Assembly: GCF_018252635.1 (NCBI RefSeq)
Contig: NZ_JAGTXM010000004.1
Coordinates: 248,001 to 312,000, forward strand
DNA length: 64,000 bases
Direction of reading: 5' to 3'
Source: Citrobacter amalonaticus
Lineage (GTDB): Bacteria; Pseudomonadota; Gammaproteobacteria; Enterobacterales; Enterobacteriaceae
A model generated the notes under the pieces. That model searched no databases. It saw only the letters and a list, made by a program, of their open reading frames with translations, and was not told the DNA's origin. Positions 9,077-18,511 of this stretch are shown piece by piece (positions within the stretch are counted from its first letter, which is position 1; each line of letters starts with the position of its first letter). A program made the position numbers and the translations under genes.

Positions 9077-9608
9077 TAGCCAGGAATGTAAGGAATTCAA
9101 AATTGCCCTTTATTTTTTGCCCGCTATAAATATCCGAACTTAAATTTTTCTTGAAGGAACGCACAAAAAAGGGCTTATTGGCTGAGCGGTTACTCCTTTT
9201 TTCAGGCGAGAACATCCGGATTCAGGTCACATTTTCGCATGATGAAATAGACACTCATTGTAGTGATTTCAACCTTTTGTATTAGTTTTGTCGATGGGCG
9301 CAGTCTATTACTTCGCAACAGTTATGTAGAACAGTAACAATAAGTTCAGGGTTTCCATTAGGGCAGCGTTGATAAGCAGCGTTGATGAATATCAAACGCA
9401 CATTACGACAAGAATGGGATCCATCGCGCGTTGTTTGTTCAATTGTTAATTCGTATTTTCCGTACAGTCGCCCCTACAGATTTTTCTCGCGCCACGAGCG
9501 TTAAGCGAAAGATATAGCCAGCGGGAGCAGAACCTGGCACCGATAACGATTGAAATTATGCTACACTGCGCCGCGTCTTTATTTCACTTTGGTGAGGGTC
9601 TGTGGCCG
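9077..9608. other. hns-tdk intergenic region
   Basis: This is an AT-rich, gene-poor stretch of about 530 bp upstream of both hns and tdk. It includes a second copy of the hns translation-start region (about 9256-9276) heading an 18-codon ORF listed separately. I see no RNA gene or repeat otherwise. Confidence 0.6.
9202..9258 (-). CDS. Candidate 18-codon leader ORF upstream of hns
   Basis: The ORF encodes MSVYFIMRKCDLNPDVLA. Its start context GAAATCACTACAATGAGT nearly duplicates that of hns (GAGATTACTACAATGAGC). It lies on the same strand, about 250 bp upstream of hns, and ends before an A-rich stretch. No canonical Shine-Dalgarno is present, as is also true of hns. It may be a partial duplication of the hns start, a leader peptide, or chance. 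Confidence 0.25.
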   Translation of the reverse strand: MSVYFIMRKCDLNPDVLA

Positions 9609-10226
9609 ATGGCACAGCTATATTTCTACTATTCAGCAATGAATGCAGGTAAGTCGACTGCCTTACTGCAATCTTCATACAATTACCAGGAACGCGGGAT
9701 GCGTACTGTGGTATATACTGCGGAAATAGACGACCGTTATGGCGCGGGGAAAGTGAGTTCGCGTATTGGGTTGTCTTCGCCAGCCAAATTGTTTAACCAG
9801 AATTCATCGTTGTATGAAGAGATCGCAGCCGATAATGCACGGCAACCTATTCATTGCGTGCTGGTGGATGAATGTCAGTTTTTAACCCGGCAGCAGGTGT
9901 ATGAATTATCGGAAGTGGTTGATCAACTGGATATTCCGGTGTTGTGCTATGGATTACGCACTGATTTTCGCGGTGAACTGTTTGTCGGCAGCCAATACCT
10001 GTTGGCATGGTCAGATAAGCTGGTGGAATTAAAAACGATCTGCTTCTGTGGGCGTAAGGCAAGTATGGTGCTGCGCCTTGATCAGGCGGGTAGACCCTAT
10101 AATGAAGGCGAGCAGGTGGTCATTGGCGGCAACGAGCGATATGTCTCAGTCTGTCGTAAGCATTATAAGGAGGCGCTGGAAGAGGGCTCTCTGACGGCGA
10201 TACAGGAACGCCATAGCCACGACTAA
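9609..10226 (+). CDS. tdk: Thymidine kinase
   Basis: Tdk phosphorylates thymidine to dTMP in the salvage pathway. The P-loop SAMNAGKST is close to the N-terminus, VDECQF is the Walker B/catalytic Glu segment, and a zinc site includes CFCGRKA and a later Cys (VSVCRKH). The frame is open 17 codons upstream, but the ATG at 9609 (MAQLYFYYS) gives the 205-residue length of E. coli Tdk and follows a GAGGGT ribosome site. Confidence 0.97.
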   Translation: MAQLYFYYSAMNAGKSTALLQSSYNYQERGMRTVVYTAEIDDRYGAGKVSSRIGLSSPAKLFNQNSSLYEEIAADNARQPIHCVLVDECQFLTRQQVYELSEVVDQLDIPVLCYGLRTDFRGELFVGSQYLLAWSDKLVELKTICFCGRKASMVLRLDQAGRPYNEGEQVVIGGNERYVSVCRKHYKEALEEGSLTAIQERHSHD

Positions 10227-10310
10227 TCTCTCTCCTGATAAACGGTTAGCGTCGCGCTGAACCGTTTACAGGCCCGACCGTGGAGCAGCAAAGACGGATT
10301 TCGGAGACAA

Positions 10311-10338
10311 AAAAGCGGCCTCATCAGAGGCCGCTTTT
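10311..10338. terminator. Bidirectional terminator between tdk and adhE
   Basis: The stem GCGGCCTC/GAGGCCGC with an ATCA loop is flanked by A and T runs on both sides, so it can end both tdk (plus) and adhE (minus). Confidence 0.88.
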
Positions 10339-10361
10339 ACGTTACAACTGTTCAGCGAGAA

Positions 10362-13037
10362 TTAGGCAGATTTCTTCGCTTTTTTCTCTGCTTTCGGTGC
10401 AGCGGCAACCTCTTTCGCCGCCGGAGTTCCTTCAGAGAACTCACGACCGTAGAAGGTATCCAGCAGGATCTGTTTCAGTTCGGAGATCAGCGGGTAGCGC
10501 GGGTTAGCGCCGGTGCACTGGTCATCGAATGCATCTTCAGACAGCTTGTCTACGTGAGCCAGGAAGTCTGCTTCCTGAACGCCGGCTTCGCGGATTGACT
10601 TCGGAATACCCAGTTCAGCTTTCAGGCTTTCCAGCCATGCCAGCAGTTTCTCGATCTTCGCAGCAGTACGGTCGCCCGGTGCGCTCAGACCCAGATGGTC
10701 TGCGATTTCAGCATAACGACGGCGTGCCTGCGGACGGTCGTACTGGCTGAATGCAGTTTGCTTGGTCGGGTTATCGTTCGCGTTGTAACGAATAACGTTG
10801 CTGATCAGCAGGGCGTTCGCCAGACCGTGAGGAATGTGGAACTGTGAACCCAGTTTATGCGCCATGGAGTGACACACGCCAAGGAAGGCGTTTGCAAACG
10901 CAATACCGGCGATGGTGGCTGCACTGTGAACACGTTCACGGGCAACCGGGTTTTTAGACCCTTCGTTGTAAGACGCCGGCAGGTTTTCTTTCAGCAGTTT
11001 CAGCGCCTGCAGTGCCTGACCATCGGAGAACTCAGAAGCCAGTACGGAAACGTAAGCTTCCAGGGCGTGAGTGACCGCATCCAGACCACCAAAAGCACAC
11101 AGGGACTTCGGCATGTCCATGACCAGGTTAGCATCGACAATCGCCATATCCGGGGTCAGGGCATAGTCAGCCAGCGGGTATTTCTGACCTGTTGCGTCGT
11201 CGGTAACAACGGCAAACGGAGTCACTTCAGAACCGGTACCGGAGGTGGTGGTGACCGCAACCATTTTCGCTTTCACGCCCATTTTCGGGAACTTGTAGAT
11301 ACGTTTACGGATATCCATAAAGCGCAGCGCCAGTTCTTCGAAATGAGTTTCCGGATGTTCGTACATCACCCACATAATTTTCGCGGCGTCCATCGGGGAA
11401 CCGCCACCCAGCGCGATGATCACGTCTGGTTTGAAGGAGTTCGCCAGCTCTGCGCCTTTACGCACGACGGACAGAGTAGGGTCAGCTTCCACTTCAAAGA
11501 ACACTTCAGTTTCAACGCCGGCCGCTTTCAGCACAGAGGTGATCTGGTCAGCGTAACCGTTGTTGAACAGGAAGCGGTCAGTCACGATGAGCGCACGTTT
11601 GTGGCCATCAGTAATCACTTCATCCAGCGCGATTGGCAGTGAGCCACGGCGGAAGTAGATAGATTTCGGAAGTTTGTGCCACAACATGTTTTCAGCTCGC
11701 TTAGCAACGGTTTTCTTGTTGATCAGGTGTTTCGGACCAACGTTTTCAGAGATGGAGTTACCACCCCAGGAACCACAACCCAGAGTCAGGGAAGGTGCGA
11801 GTTTGAAGTTATACAGGTCACCGATACCACCCTGAGATGCCGGGGTGTTGATCAGGATACGTGCGGTTTTCATCATCTGGCCGAAGTAAGCTACGCGCTC
11901 AGGCTGGTTGTCCTGGTCGGTATACAGGCAAGAGGTATGACCGATACCGCCCATCGCCACCAGTTTCTCCGCTTTAATAACCGCATCTTCGAAATCTTTC
12001 GCACGGTACATCGCCAGCGTCGGGGACAGTTTTTCGTGAGCGAACGGTTCGCTTTCATCAACGACTTTCACTTCACCGATCAGAATCTTCGTGGTTTCTG
12101 GTACAGAGAAGCCTGCCAGTTCGGCAATTTTGTACGCAGGCTGACCTACGATAGCCGCGTTCAGTGCACCATTTTTCAGGATGACGTCCTGAACTGCTTT
12201 CAGCTCTTTGCCCTGCAGCAGATAGCCGCCATGGCTAGCGAAACGTTCGCGAACAGCATCATAAACAGAATCCACCACAACAACAGACTGTTCAGAAGCA
12301 CAGATAACACCGTTGTCGAAGGTTTTAGACATCAGTACAGAGGCAACAGCACGTTTAATATCAGCGGTTTCATCAATCACCACCGGCGTGTTACCTGCAC
12401 CAACACCGATTGCTGGTTTACCGGAGCTGTATGCCGCTTTAACCATGCCCGGACCACCGGTTGCCAGAATCAGGTTGATATCCGGGTGGTGCATCAGGGC
12501 ATTAGACAGTTCTACGGAAGGTTGATCGATCCAGCCAATCAGGTCCTTCGGTGCACCGGCAGCGATAGCAGCCTGCAGCACGATATCTGCCGCTTTGTTA
12601 GTTGCATCTTTTGCACGTGGATGTGGAGAGAAGATGATGGCGTTACGGGTTTTCAGGCTAATCAGGGACTTAAAGATTGCCGTCGAGGTTGGGTTAGTGG
12701 TTGGAACGATACCGCAGATGATGCCGATTGGTTCAGCAATGGTGATGGTCCCGAAAGTGTCGTCTTCTGACAGGACGCCACAGGTTTTTTCATCTTTGTA
12801 AGCGTTATAGATGTATTCAGAAGCAAAGTGGTTTTTAATCACTTTATCTTCGACGATGCCCATGCCGGATTCGGCAACGGCCATCTTCGCGAGAGGAATT
12901 CGAGCATCTGCAGCAGCCAGAGCGGCGGCGCGGAAGATTTTATCGACTTGTTCTTGAGTGAAACTGGCATATTCACGCTGGGCTTTTTTGACGCGCTCGA
13001 CGAGTGCGTTAAGTTCAGCGACATTAGTAACAGCCAT
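10362..13037 (-). CDS. adhE: Bifunctional aldehyde/alcohol dehydrogenase AdhE
   Basis: AdhE reduces acetyl-CoA to acetaldehyde and then ethanol during fermentation, and assembles into long spirosome filaments. The 891-residue protein has an N-terminal aldehyde dehydrogenase half with the catalytic Cys in GVICASEQS and a C-terminal iron-dependent alcohol dehydrogenase half with GGGSPMDAAK and the metal-binding His residues in DAVTHALEAY and HSMAHKLGSQFHIPHG. Codon use is strongly biased as in highly expressed genes. The tail is Ala/Lys-rich. A strong ribosome site (GGAGAGC) precedes the ATG. Confidence 0.98.
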   Translation of the reverse strand: MAVTNVAELNALVERVKKAQREYASFTQEQVDKIFRAAALAAADARIPLAKMAVAESGMGIVEDKVIKNHFASEYIYNAYKDEKTCGVLSEDDTFGTITIAEPIGIICGIVPTTNPTSTAIFKSLISLKTRNAIIFSPHPRAKDATNKAADIVLQAAIAAGAPKDLIGWIDQPSVELSNALMHHPDINLILATGGPGMVKAAYSSGKPAIGVGAGNTPVVIDETADIKRAVASVLMSKTFDNGVICASEQSVVVVDSVYDAVRERFASHGGYLLQGKELKAVQDVILKNGALNAAIVGQPAYKIAELAGFSVPETTKILIGEVKVVDESEPFAHEKLSPTLAMYRAKDFEDAVIKAEKLVAMGGIGHTSCLYTDQDNQPERVAYFGQMMKTARILINTPASQGGIGDLYNFKLAPSLTLGCGSWGGNSISENVGPKHLINKKTVAKRAENMLWHKLPKSIYFRRGSLPIALDEVITDGHKRALIVTDRFLFNNGYADQITSVLKAAGVETEVFFEVEADPTLSVVRKGAELANSFKPDVIIALGGGSPMDAAKIMWVMYEHPETHFEELALRFMDIRKRIYKFPKMGVKAKMVAVTTTSGTGSEVTPFAVVTDDATGQKYPLADYALTPDMAIVDANLVMDMPKSLCAFGGLDAVTHALEAYVSVLASEFSDGQALQALKLLKENLPASYNEGSKNPVARERVHSAATIAGIAFANAFLGVCHSMAHKLGSQFHIPHGLANALLISNVIRYNANDNPTKQTAFSQYDRPQARRRYAEIADHLGLSAPGDRTAAKIEKLLAWLESLKAELGIPKSIREAGVQEADFLAHVDKLSEDAFDDQCTGANPRYPLISELKQILLDTFYGREFSEGTPAAKEVAAAPKAEKKAKKSA

Positions 13038-13509
13038 AATGCTCTCCTGATAATGTTAAACTTTTTTAGTAAATCATCTGCTCGATACGTGAGTATAGAC
13101 AGCGGGCGTTATTTTGTATAACAGCCAGAAAATCAATTGGTTACTTAACGTTCAGTTGGCTCTGATTTACTAAAAGAGCTTATGCGTTAGCGTCATTTAA
13201 CTCTAACGCGTTACTTCCAGGTGGCGTAAGCAAGGTTACTCACTTCTGAGTAGTGATTACGTGATCTGGATCAAGATTTAGCAAAGCTGACACCTTTCAG
13301 CAGGCCGTTTTAGCCCTAAACGCTAAGTGTTGTTTAATTGTAGTGGTGAATGAGTCTTAAATTATCATAATTAAAACATATTAATAACACTCAGGAATGG
13401 TAGAAATTTTACGTTTGCCCTGGTGAAATGTGCTGTGAAAAGGCGTATCTTCAGCGCGGTTTTTACCCGATTATTTTAACTTCATACGGCTAACGCTTCG
13501 GAGCTAACC
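13038..13509. other. adhE-ychE divergent intergenic region
   Basis: These 472 bp, AT-rich in the middle, must hold the adhE promoters, which in E. coli are long-leadered and controlled by Cra, Fis, Fnr and RpoS. A TGATCTGGATCAA segment near 13262 resembles an Fnr half-site pair but I cannot assign it firmly. No gene is seen. Confidence 0.5.
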
Positions 13510-14157
13510 GTGATCCAAACGCTGTTTGATTTTCCTGTATATTTCAAATTTTTCATCGGGTTGTTCGCGTTAGTGAACCCGGTTGGGATTATTCCTGTCT
13601 TTATCAGTATGACCAGCTACCAGACAGCGGCGGCGCGCAATAAAACGAACCTGACTGCCAATCTGTCCGTCGCGATTATTCTGTGGACCTCGCTTTTCCT
13701 TGGTGACGGCATTCTGCAACTGTTTGGTATCTCGATTGATTCGTTCCGTATCGCGGGTGGGATCCTCGTAGTCACCATTGCGATGTCGATGATTAGCGGC
13801 AAACTGGGTGAGGATAAACAAAACAAACAGGAAAAATCGGAAACGGCGATCCGCGAAAGTGTAGGGGTGGTTCCTCTGGCGCTGCCGCTGATGGCTGGCC
13901 CTGGGGCGATCAGTTCGACCATCGTGTGGGGAACGCGCTATCACAGCGTGATGTACCTGCTCGGCTTCTTTGTGGCTATTGCGATTTTTGCCCTGTGCTG
14001 TTGGGGACTTTTCCGCATGGCGCCGTGGCTGGTGCGTGTTCTGGGCCAGACGGGTATCAACGTGATTACCCGAATTATGGGCCTACTCTTAATGGCGCTG
14101 GGCATTGAGTTTATTGTCACAGGTATAAAGGCCATATTTCCAGGGTTGTTAAGCTAA
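13510..14157 (+). CDS. ychE: MarC family integral membrane protein YchE
   Basis: This 215-residue inner-membrane protein of the MarC/UPF0056 family has about six hydrophobic spans and no known transport substrate. Conserved family phrases are present (FALVNPVGIIPVF, PLALPLMAGPGAIS). The start is a GTG that yields MIQTLFDFPVYF, agreeing with E. coli YchE in length and sequence. It is monocistronic, upstream of the opp operon. Confidence 0.93.
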   Translation: MIQTLFDFPVYFKFFIGLFALVNPVGIIPVFISMTSYQTAAARNKTNLTANLSVAIILWTSLFLGDGILQLFGISIDSFRIAGGILVVTIAMSMISGKLGEDKQNKQEKSETAIRESVGVVPLALPLMAGPGAISSTIVWGTRYHSVMYLLGFFVAIAIFALCCWGLFRMAPWLVRVLGQTGINVITRIMGLLLMALGIEFIVTGIKAIFPGLLS

Positions 14158-14908
14158 TTCGCTTACAGGTGAAATAACCTACGGGGCTGTTCGCGGCTCC
14201 GTCTGTCTTTATCATCCCGTCTCGTCACCTTTCTGACTTTCAGTCCCGGCCACCGGGAATCACTGATTCCTCTGTATGTATTAAGCCCCTTGATTTAACG
14301 GTGTTTTTATTCCCTTTACGAGGCTCTGCATTGTTATTTTGCTCACATCACAATCCGGGGCTTGATGACGGATAATTGAGATGATATTAGTTAATTCAAT
14401 GAACTTGCAGAGGAATGTGCTAAAAAATAACCAATTGTTAAATTTTCGTACATTTTAACGCCTTTTGCAGTAATTTACGCTCTCAGGTAGATGGGGTGTT
14501 AGTAATTGCATGATTAATAACTGATTATTTCTATTTTAGCTGTTTCGTAACGTTCCGCCGAAACGTTATTTTTTCTCTAAAAGAGAATTGCTTAACAAAT
14601 CTGTAAATTGTATTGGCGGTTAATTAATGCTTTTGTTACTTTCCGACAGTTCATATTGCAGCGGATTGCTCGTTGATGAGAATAAATATCAATAAGCAGT
14701 TTAGCCCACTATTCATGCGTCCCTGGCAGGGGAGATGCATACGAATCGACGTAAGGTGATCATTCGAATCGCCAGAATAAATAAAGTCGGTGATAGCAAG
14801 CAGTAAACGACCTGACAGCTGAAAGTCTCCGGAGCTGCTCAGAGATCCCAGACGGGATTAACAGGCTGGTGATAAAACCAGTAATTATAATGAGGGAGTA
14901 CAAACACA
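14158..14908. other. Long oppA 5' regulatory region
   Basis: This 751-bp stretch between ychE and oppA has AT-rich parts near 14380-14650 and several short inverted repeats. The end, around the oppA start codon (ACAAACACAATGACCAACAC), is CA-rich and fits the target of the GU-rich region of GcvB sRNA, a known oppA repressor. I see no convincing gene; a 23-codon ORF at 14735 lacks usable ribosome-site spacing. Confidence 0.55.
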
Positions 14909-16537
14909 ATGACCAACACGAAGAAAAGTTTAGTGGCGGCAGGAATTTTAACTGCGCTCATCGCCGGAAACGTGGCGACGGCTGCAGTCGTCCCCGCAGG
15001 TGTTCAACTGGCAGAAAAGCAGACGCTGGTGCGAAATAATGGTTCAGAGGTTCAGTCCCTCGATCCGCATAAAATCGAAGGGGTACCGGAATCCAATATC
15101 AGCCGCGATCTGTTTGAAGGGTTAATCATCAGTGACGTCGACGGTAAACCGTCTCCGGGCGTGGCTGAAAAATGGGAAAATAAAGATTTTAAAGTCTGGA
15201 CATTCCATCTGCGCAAAGACGCAAAATGGTCTGATGGCTCACCGGTGACGGCCCACGATTTTGTTTATAGCTGGCAGCGTCTGGCAAATCCGAATACCGC
15301 ATCCCCGTACGCCAGTTATCTGCAGTATGGTCATATCGTCAATATTGATGACATTGTTGCCGGCAAGAAACCGCCAACCGATCTTGGTGTTAAAGCCATC
15401 GATGATAATACCTTTGAAGTAACCCTCAGCGAGCCGGTTCCTTATTTCTACAAACTGTTGGTGCACTCATCCGTTTCCCCGGTTCCTAAAGCTGCCGTAG
15501 AAAAATACGGAGAGAAGTGGACTCAGCCAGCCAATATCATCACCAACGGTGCGTATAAGCTTAAAGACTGGGTTGTTAACGAGCATATTGTGCTCGAGCG
15601 TAATCCTAATTACTGGGACAATGCCAAAACGGTCATTAATCAGGTGACGTACCTGCCGATTGCTTCAGAAGTGACAGATGTTAACCGCTATCGCAGCGGG
15701 GAAATCGACATGACCTATAACAACATGCCGATCGAACTGTTCCAGAAGCTGAAAAAAGAGATCCCGAACGAAGTCCACGTTGACCCGTATCTGTGCACCT
15801 ACTATTACGAAATCAATAACCAGAAAGCACCGTTTACGGATGTCCGCGTGCGTACCGCGCTTAAGCTTGCGCTGGATCGCGATATTATTGTTAATAAAGT
15901 GAAAAACCAGGGTGACCTGCCGGCATACAGCTTCACGCCTCCGTATACCGACGGTGCAAAACTGTCTGAACCAGAATGGTTTGGCTGGACGCAGGAAAAA
16001 CGTAACGAAGAAGCGAAAAAATTACTGGCCGAAGCCGGATATACCGCTGATAAGCCGTTGACCTTCAACTTGCTGTATAACACCTCCGATCTGCACAAAA
16101 AACTGGCTATCGCTGCGGCGTCCATCTGGAAGAAAAACTTGGGTGTGAACGTCAAGCTGGAAAACCAGGAATGGAAAACCTTCCTCGATACGCGTCATCA
16201 GGGTAACTATGATGTCTCTCGTGCGGCATGGTGTGCGGATTACAATGAGCCAACGTCCTTCCTGAACATGGTGTTGTCTGACAGCTCAAACAACACGACG
16301 CATTATAAGAGCCCAACGTTTGACAAGATCCTTGCCGATGCGCTGAAAGCAACGAATGAAGAACAGCGTACTGAGCTCTACGGTAAAGCTGAGCAGCAGC
16401 TTGATAAAGATTCTGCGATCGTGCCGGTGTTCTACTACGTCAACGCCCGTCTGGTGAAACCGTGGGTGGGGGGCTATACCGGTAAAGACCCGATGGATAA
16501 TATCCACGTCAAAGACTTGTATATTATCAAGCATTAA
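14909..16537 (+). CDS. oppA: Periplasmic oligopeptide-binding protein OppA
   Basis: OppA captures peptides of roughly two to five residues in the periplasm and delivers them to the OppBCDF transporter. The 542-residue precursor has a Sec signal peptide (KK, hydrophobic core, ATA cleavage before AVVPAG). The mature SBP_bac_5 fold includes the conserved SRDLFEGL and Cys-containing loops (CTYYYE, AAWCADYNEP). It has more substitutions from E. coli than neighbouring genes. GAGGGAG lies ahead of the ATG. A hairpin after the stop probably reduces transcription into oppB. Confidence 0.97.
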   Translation: MTNTKKSLVAAGILTALIAGNVATAAVVPAGVQLAEKQTLVRNNGSEVQSLDPHKIEGVPESNISRDLFEGLIISDVDGKPSPGVAEKWENKDFKVWTFHLRKDAKWSDGSPVTAHDFVYSWQRLANPNTASPYASYLQYGHIVNIDDIVAGKKPPTDLGVKAIDDNTFEVTLSEPVPYFYKLLVHSSVSPVPKAAVEKYGEKWTQPANIITNGAYKLKDWVVNEHIVLERNPNYWDNAKTVINQVTYLPIASEVTDVNRYRSGEIDMTYNNMPIELFQKLKKEIPNEVHVDPYLCTYYYEINNQKAPFTDVRVRTALKLALDRDIIVNKVKNQGDLPAYSFTPPYTDGAKLSEPEWFGWTQEKRNEEAKKLLAEAGYTADKPLTFNLLYNTSDLHKKLAIAAASIWKKNLGVNVKLENQEWKTFLDTRHQGNYDVSRAAWCADYNEPTSFLNMVLSDSSNNTTHYKSPTFDKILADALKATNEEQRTELYGKAEQQLDKDSAIVPVFYYVNARLVKPWVGGYTGKDPMDNIHVKDLYIIKH

Positions 16538-16546
16538 TGGCAAAGG

Positions 16547-16578
16547 GTGGGGCAGCATGCGTTGCCCCACAGTGTCTT
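16547..16578 (+). terminator. Intra-operon attenuating hairpin between oppA and oppB
   Basis: GTGGGGCA/TTGCCCCAC forms a strong stem about 10 bp after the oppA stop, followed after AGTGTC by a T run. Such a structure would give more binding protein than permease by partial termination and mRNA end protection. Confidence 0.7.
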
Positions 16579-16656
16579 TTTTCGTCGACTCTCAACACCT
16601 CTCATCAACAGTTCTGCATGAAGAGGTGTAAAGGCACTCGCCAGAAGGTACGGGCA

Positions 16657-17577
16657 ATGTTGAAATTTATTCTACGCCGCTGTCTGGAAGCAATTCCGAC
16701 GCTGTTTATTCTTATTACCATTTCGTTCTTTATGATGCGTCTTGCGCCGGGAAGTCCTTTCACCGGTGAACGCGCGCTGCCGGCAGAAGTCCTGGCAAAC
16801 ATTGAAGCGAAATACCATCTTAACGACCCCATCATGACCCAGTATTTCAGCTATCTGAAGCAACTGGCGCACGGTGATTTCGGTCCTTCTTTTAAATACA
16901 AAGATTATACCGTCAACGATCTGGTCGCCTCGAGCTTTCCGGTATCGGCCAAATTGGGTCTTGCCGCCTTTCTGCTAGCCGTGATCCTTGGCGTGAGCGC
17001 TGGCGTGATTGCCGCGTTAAAACAAAACTCGCGATGGGACTATGCGGTCATGGGGGTGGCCATGACCGGGGTGGTGATACCGAGTTTTGTGGTCGCACCT
17101 CTGCTGGTCATGATATTTGCGATCACCCTCAAATGGCTGCCGGGTGGGGGCTGGAACGGCGGGGCGCTGAAATTTATGATCCTGCCGATGGTGGCGTTAT
17201 CACTGGCCTATATTGCCAGTATTGCGCGTATCACCCGTGGCTCGATGATTGAGGTGCTGCACTCAAACTTCATCCGCACCGCGCGAGCCAAAGGGCTGCC
17301 GATGCGCCGTATCATTTTCCGCCATGCGTTGAAACCGGCGTTACTCCCTGTACTTTCCTATATGGGACCTGCATTTGTCGGGATCATCACAGGCTCAATG
17401 GTCATTGAGACAATCTATGGTTTGCCGGGGATCGGTCAGTTGTTTGTTAACGGCGCGCTGAACCGTGATTACTCGCTGGTGCTCAGCCTGACGATCCTCG
17501 TGGGGACATTGACTATTGTCTTTAATGCAATTGTTGACGTGCTCTACGCCGTCATCGACCCGAAAATTCGTTACTGA
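16657..17577 (+). CDS. oppB: Oligopeptide ABC transporter permease OppB
   Basis: This is one of two inner-membrane permeases of the Opp importer. The 306-residue product starts MLKFILRRCLEAIPTLF, has about six membrane spans and carries the EAA-type cytoplasmic loop (RTARAKGLPMRRIIFRHALKP region, near residues 205-225) that contacts the ATPases. The frame is open 40 codons upstream into oppA, but the ATG at 16657 matches the E. coli length and has AGAAGGT before it. Confidence 0.96.
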   Translation: MLKFILRRCLEAIPTLFILITISFFMMRLAPGSPFTGERALPAEVLANIEAKYHLNDPIMTQYFSYLKQLAHGDFGPSFKYKDYTVNDLVASSFPVSAKLGLAAFLLAVILGVSAGVIAALKQNSRWDYAVMGVAMTGVVIPSFVVAPLLVMIFAITLKWLPGGGWNGGALKFMILPMVALSLAYIASIARITRGSMIEVLHSNFIRTARAKGLPMRRIIFRHALKPALLPVLSYMGPAFVGIITGSMVIETIYGLPGIGQLFVNGALNRDYSLVLSLTILVGTLTIVFNAIVDVLYAVIDPKIRY

Positions 17578-17591
17578 TACTGGAGCTCGCG

Positions 17592-18500
17592 ATGATGTTA
17601 GGTAAGAAAAACAGCGAAGCGCTGGAGAATTTCAGTGAGAAGCTGGAGGTCGAAGGGCGCAGCCTGTGGCAGGATGCGCGCCGTCGTTTTATGCATAACC
17701 GCGCTGCGGTTGCCAGTCTGATTGTGCTGGTGATGATTGCGCTGTTCGTTACGCTGGCGCCGATGCTATCGCCGTTCACCTACTTCGATACCGACTGGGG
17801 AATGATGTCCAGCGCGCCGGATAGTGAATCAGGCCACTATTTCGGTACCGACTCCTCCGGACGCGACCTGCTGGTGCGCGTGGCGATTGGCGGGCGGATC
17901 TCGTTGATGGTCGGCATCGCTGCTGCGCTGGTGGCGGTGGTGGTGGGCACGCTGTACGGCTCGCTTTCTGGCTATCTGGGCGGCAAAATCGACTCGGTGA
18001 TGATGCGCCTGCTGGAAATCCTCAACTCCTTCCCGTTTATGTTCTTCGTCATTCTGCTGGTCACCTTCTTCGGACAAAACATTCTGCTGATTTTTGTGGC
18101 GATCGGGATGGTCTCCTGGCTGGATATGGCGCGTATTGTGCGTGGGCAGACTCTGAGCCTGAAGCGGAAAGAGTTTATTGAAGCCGCGCAGGTGGGCGGC
18201 GTGTCGACAGGTAACATCGTACTGCGTCATATTGTCCCTAACGTGCTGGGCGTGGTGGTGGTGTACGCCTCCCTGCTGGTGCCAAGCATGATCCTGTTCG
18301 AATCCTTCCTCAGCTTCCTGGGGCTAGGGACGCAGGAGCCGTTGAGCAGTTGGGGCGCGTTGCTGAGTGATGGCGCCAACTCGATGGAAGTGTCGCCGTG
18401 GCTACTGCTGTTTCCGGCAGGCTTCCTGGTGGTGACGTTGTTTTGTTTTAACTTTATTGGCGATGGCCTGCGTGATGCCCTCGACCCGAAAGACCGTTAA
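17592..18500 (+). CDS. oppC: Oligopeptide ABC transporter permease OppC
   Basis: This is the second permease, 302 residues, with a cytoplasmic N-terminal extension, six predicted spans and an EAA loop (EAAQVGGVSTGNIVLRHIVPN). It lies 14 bp after oppB. Two adjacent ATGs open the gene; the first agrees with E. coli OppC (MML...). Confidence 0.96.
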   Translation: MMLGKKNSEALENFSEKLEVEGRSLWQDARRRFMHNRAAVASLIVLVMIALFVTLAPMLSPFTYFDTDWGMMSSAPDSESGHYFGTDSSGRDLLVRVAIGGRISLMVGIAAALVAVVVGTLYGSLSGYLGGKIDSVMMRLLEILNSFPFMFFVILLVTFFGQNILLIFVAIGMVSWLDMARIVRGQTLSLKRKEFIEAAQVGGVSTGNIVLRHIVPNVLGVVVVYASLLVPSMILFESFLSFLGLGTQEPLSSWGALLSDGANSMEVSPWLLLFPAGFLVVTLFCFNFIGDGLRDALDPKDR

Positions 18501-18511
18501 GGAGTGCAGCC

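Noticed and set aside
10857-11642. 261-codon plus-strand frame inside adhE
   Set aside because: This is the same antisense shadow of adhE, with no ribosome site or recognisable domain.
11676-12770. Long open frame (364 codons) on the plus strand inside adhE
   Set aside because: It is antisense to a strongly codon-biased, fully conserved adhE; such mirror frames arise from the codon bias and the product has low-complexity, non-family sequence.
14735-14806. 23-codon ORF in the oppA upstream region (MHTNRRKVIIRIARINKV...)
   Set aside because: The GGGGAG ribosome-site-like run abuts the ATG with no spacing, and no function or conservation can be shown from this sequence alone.
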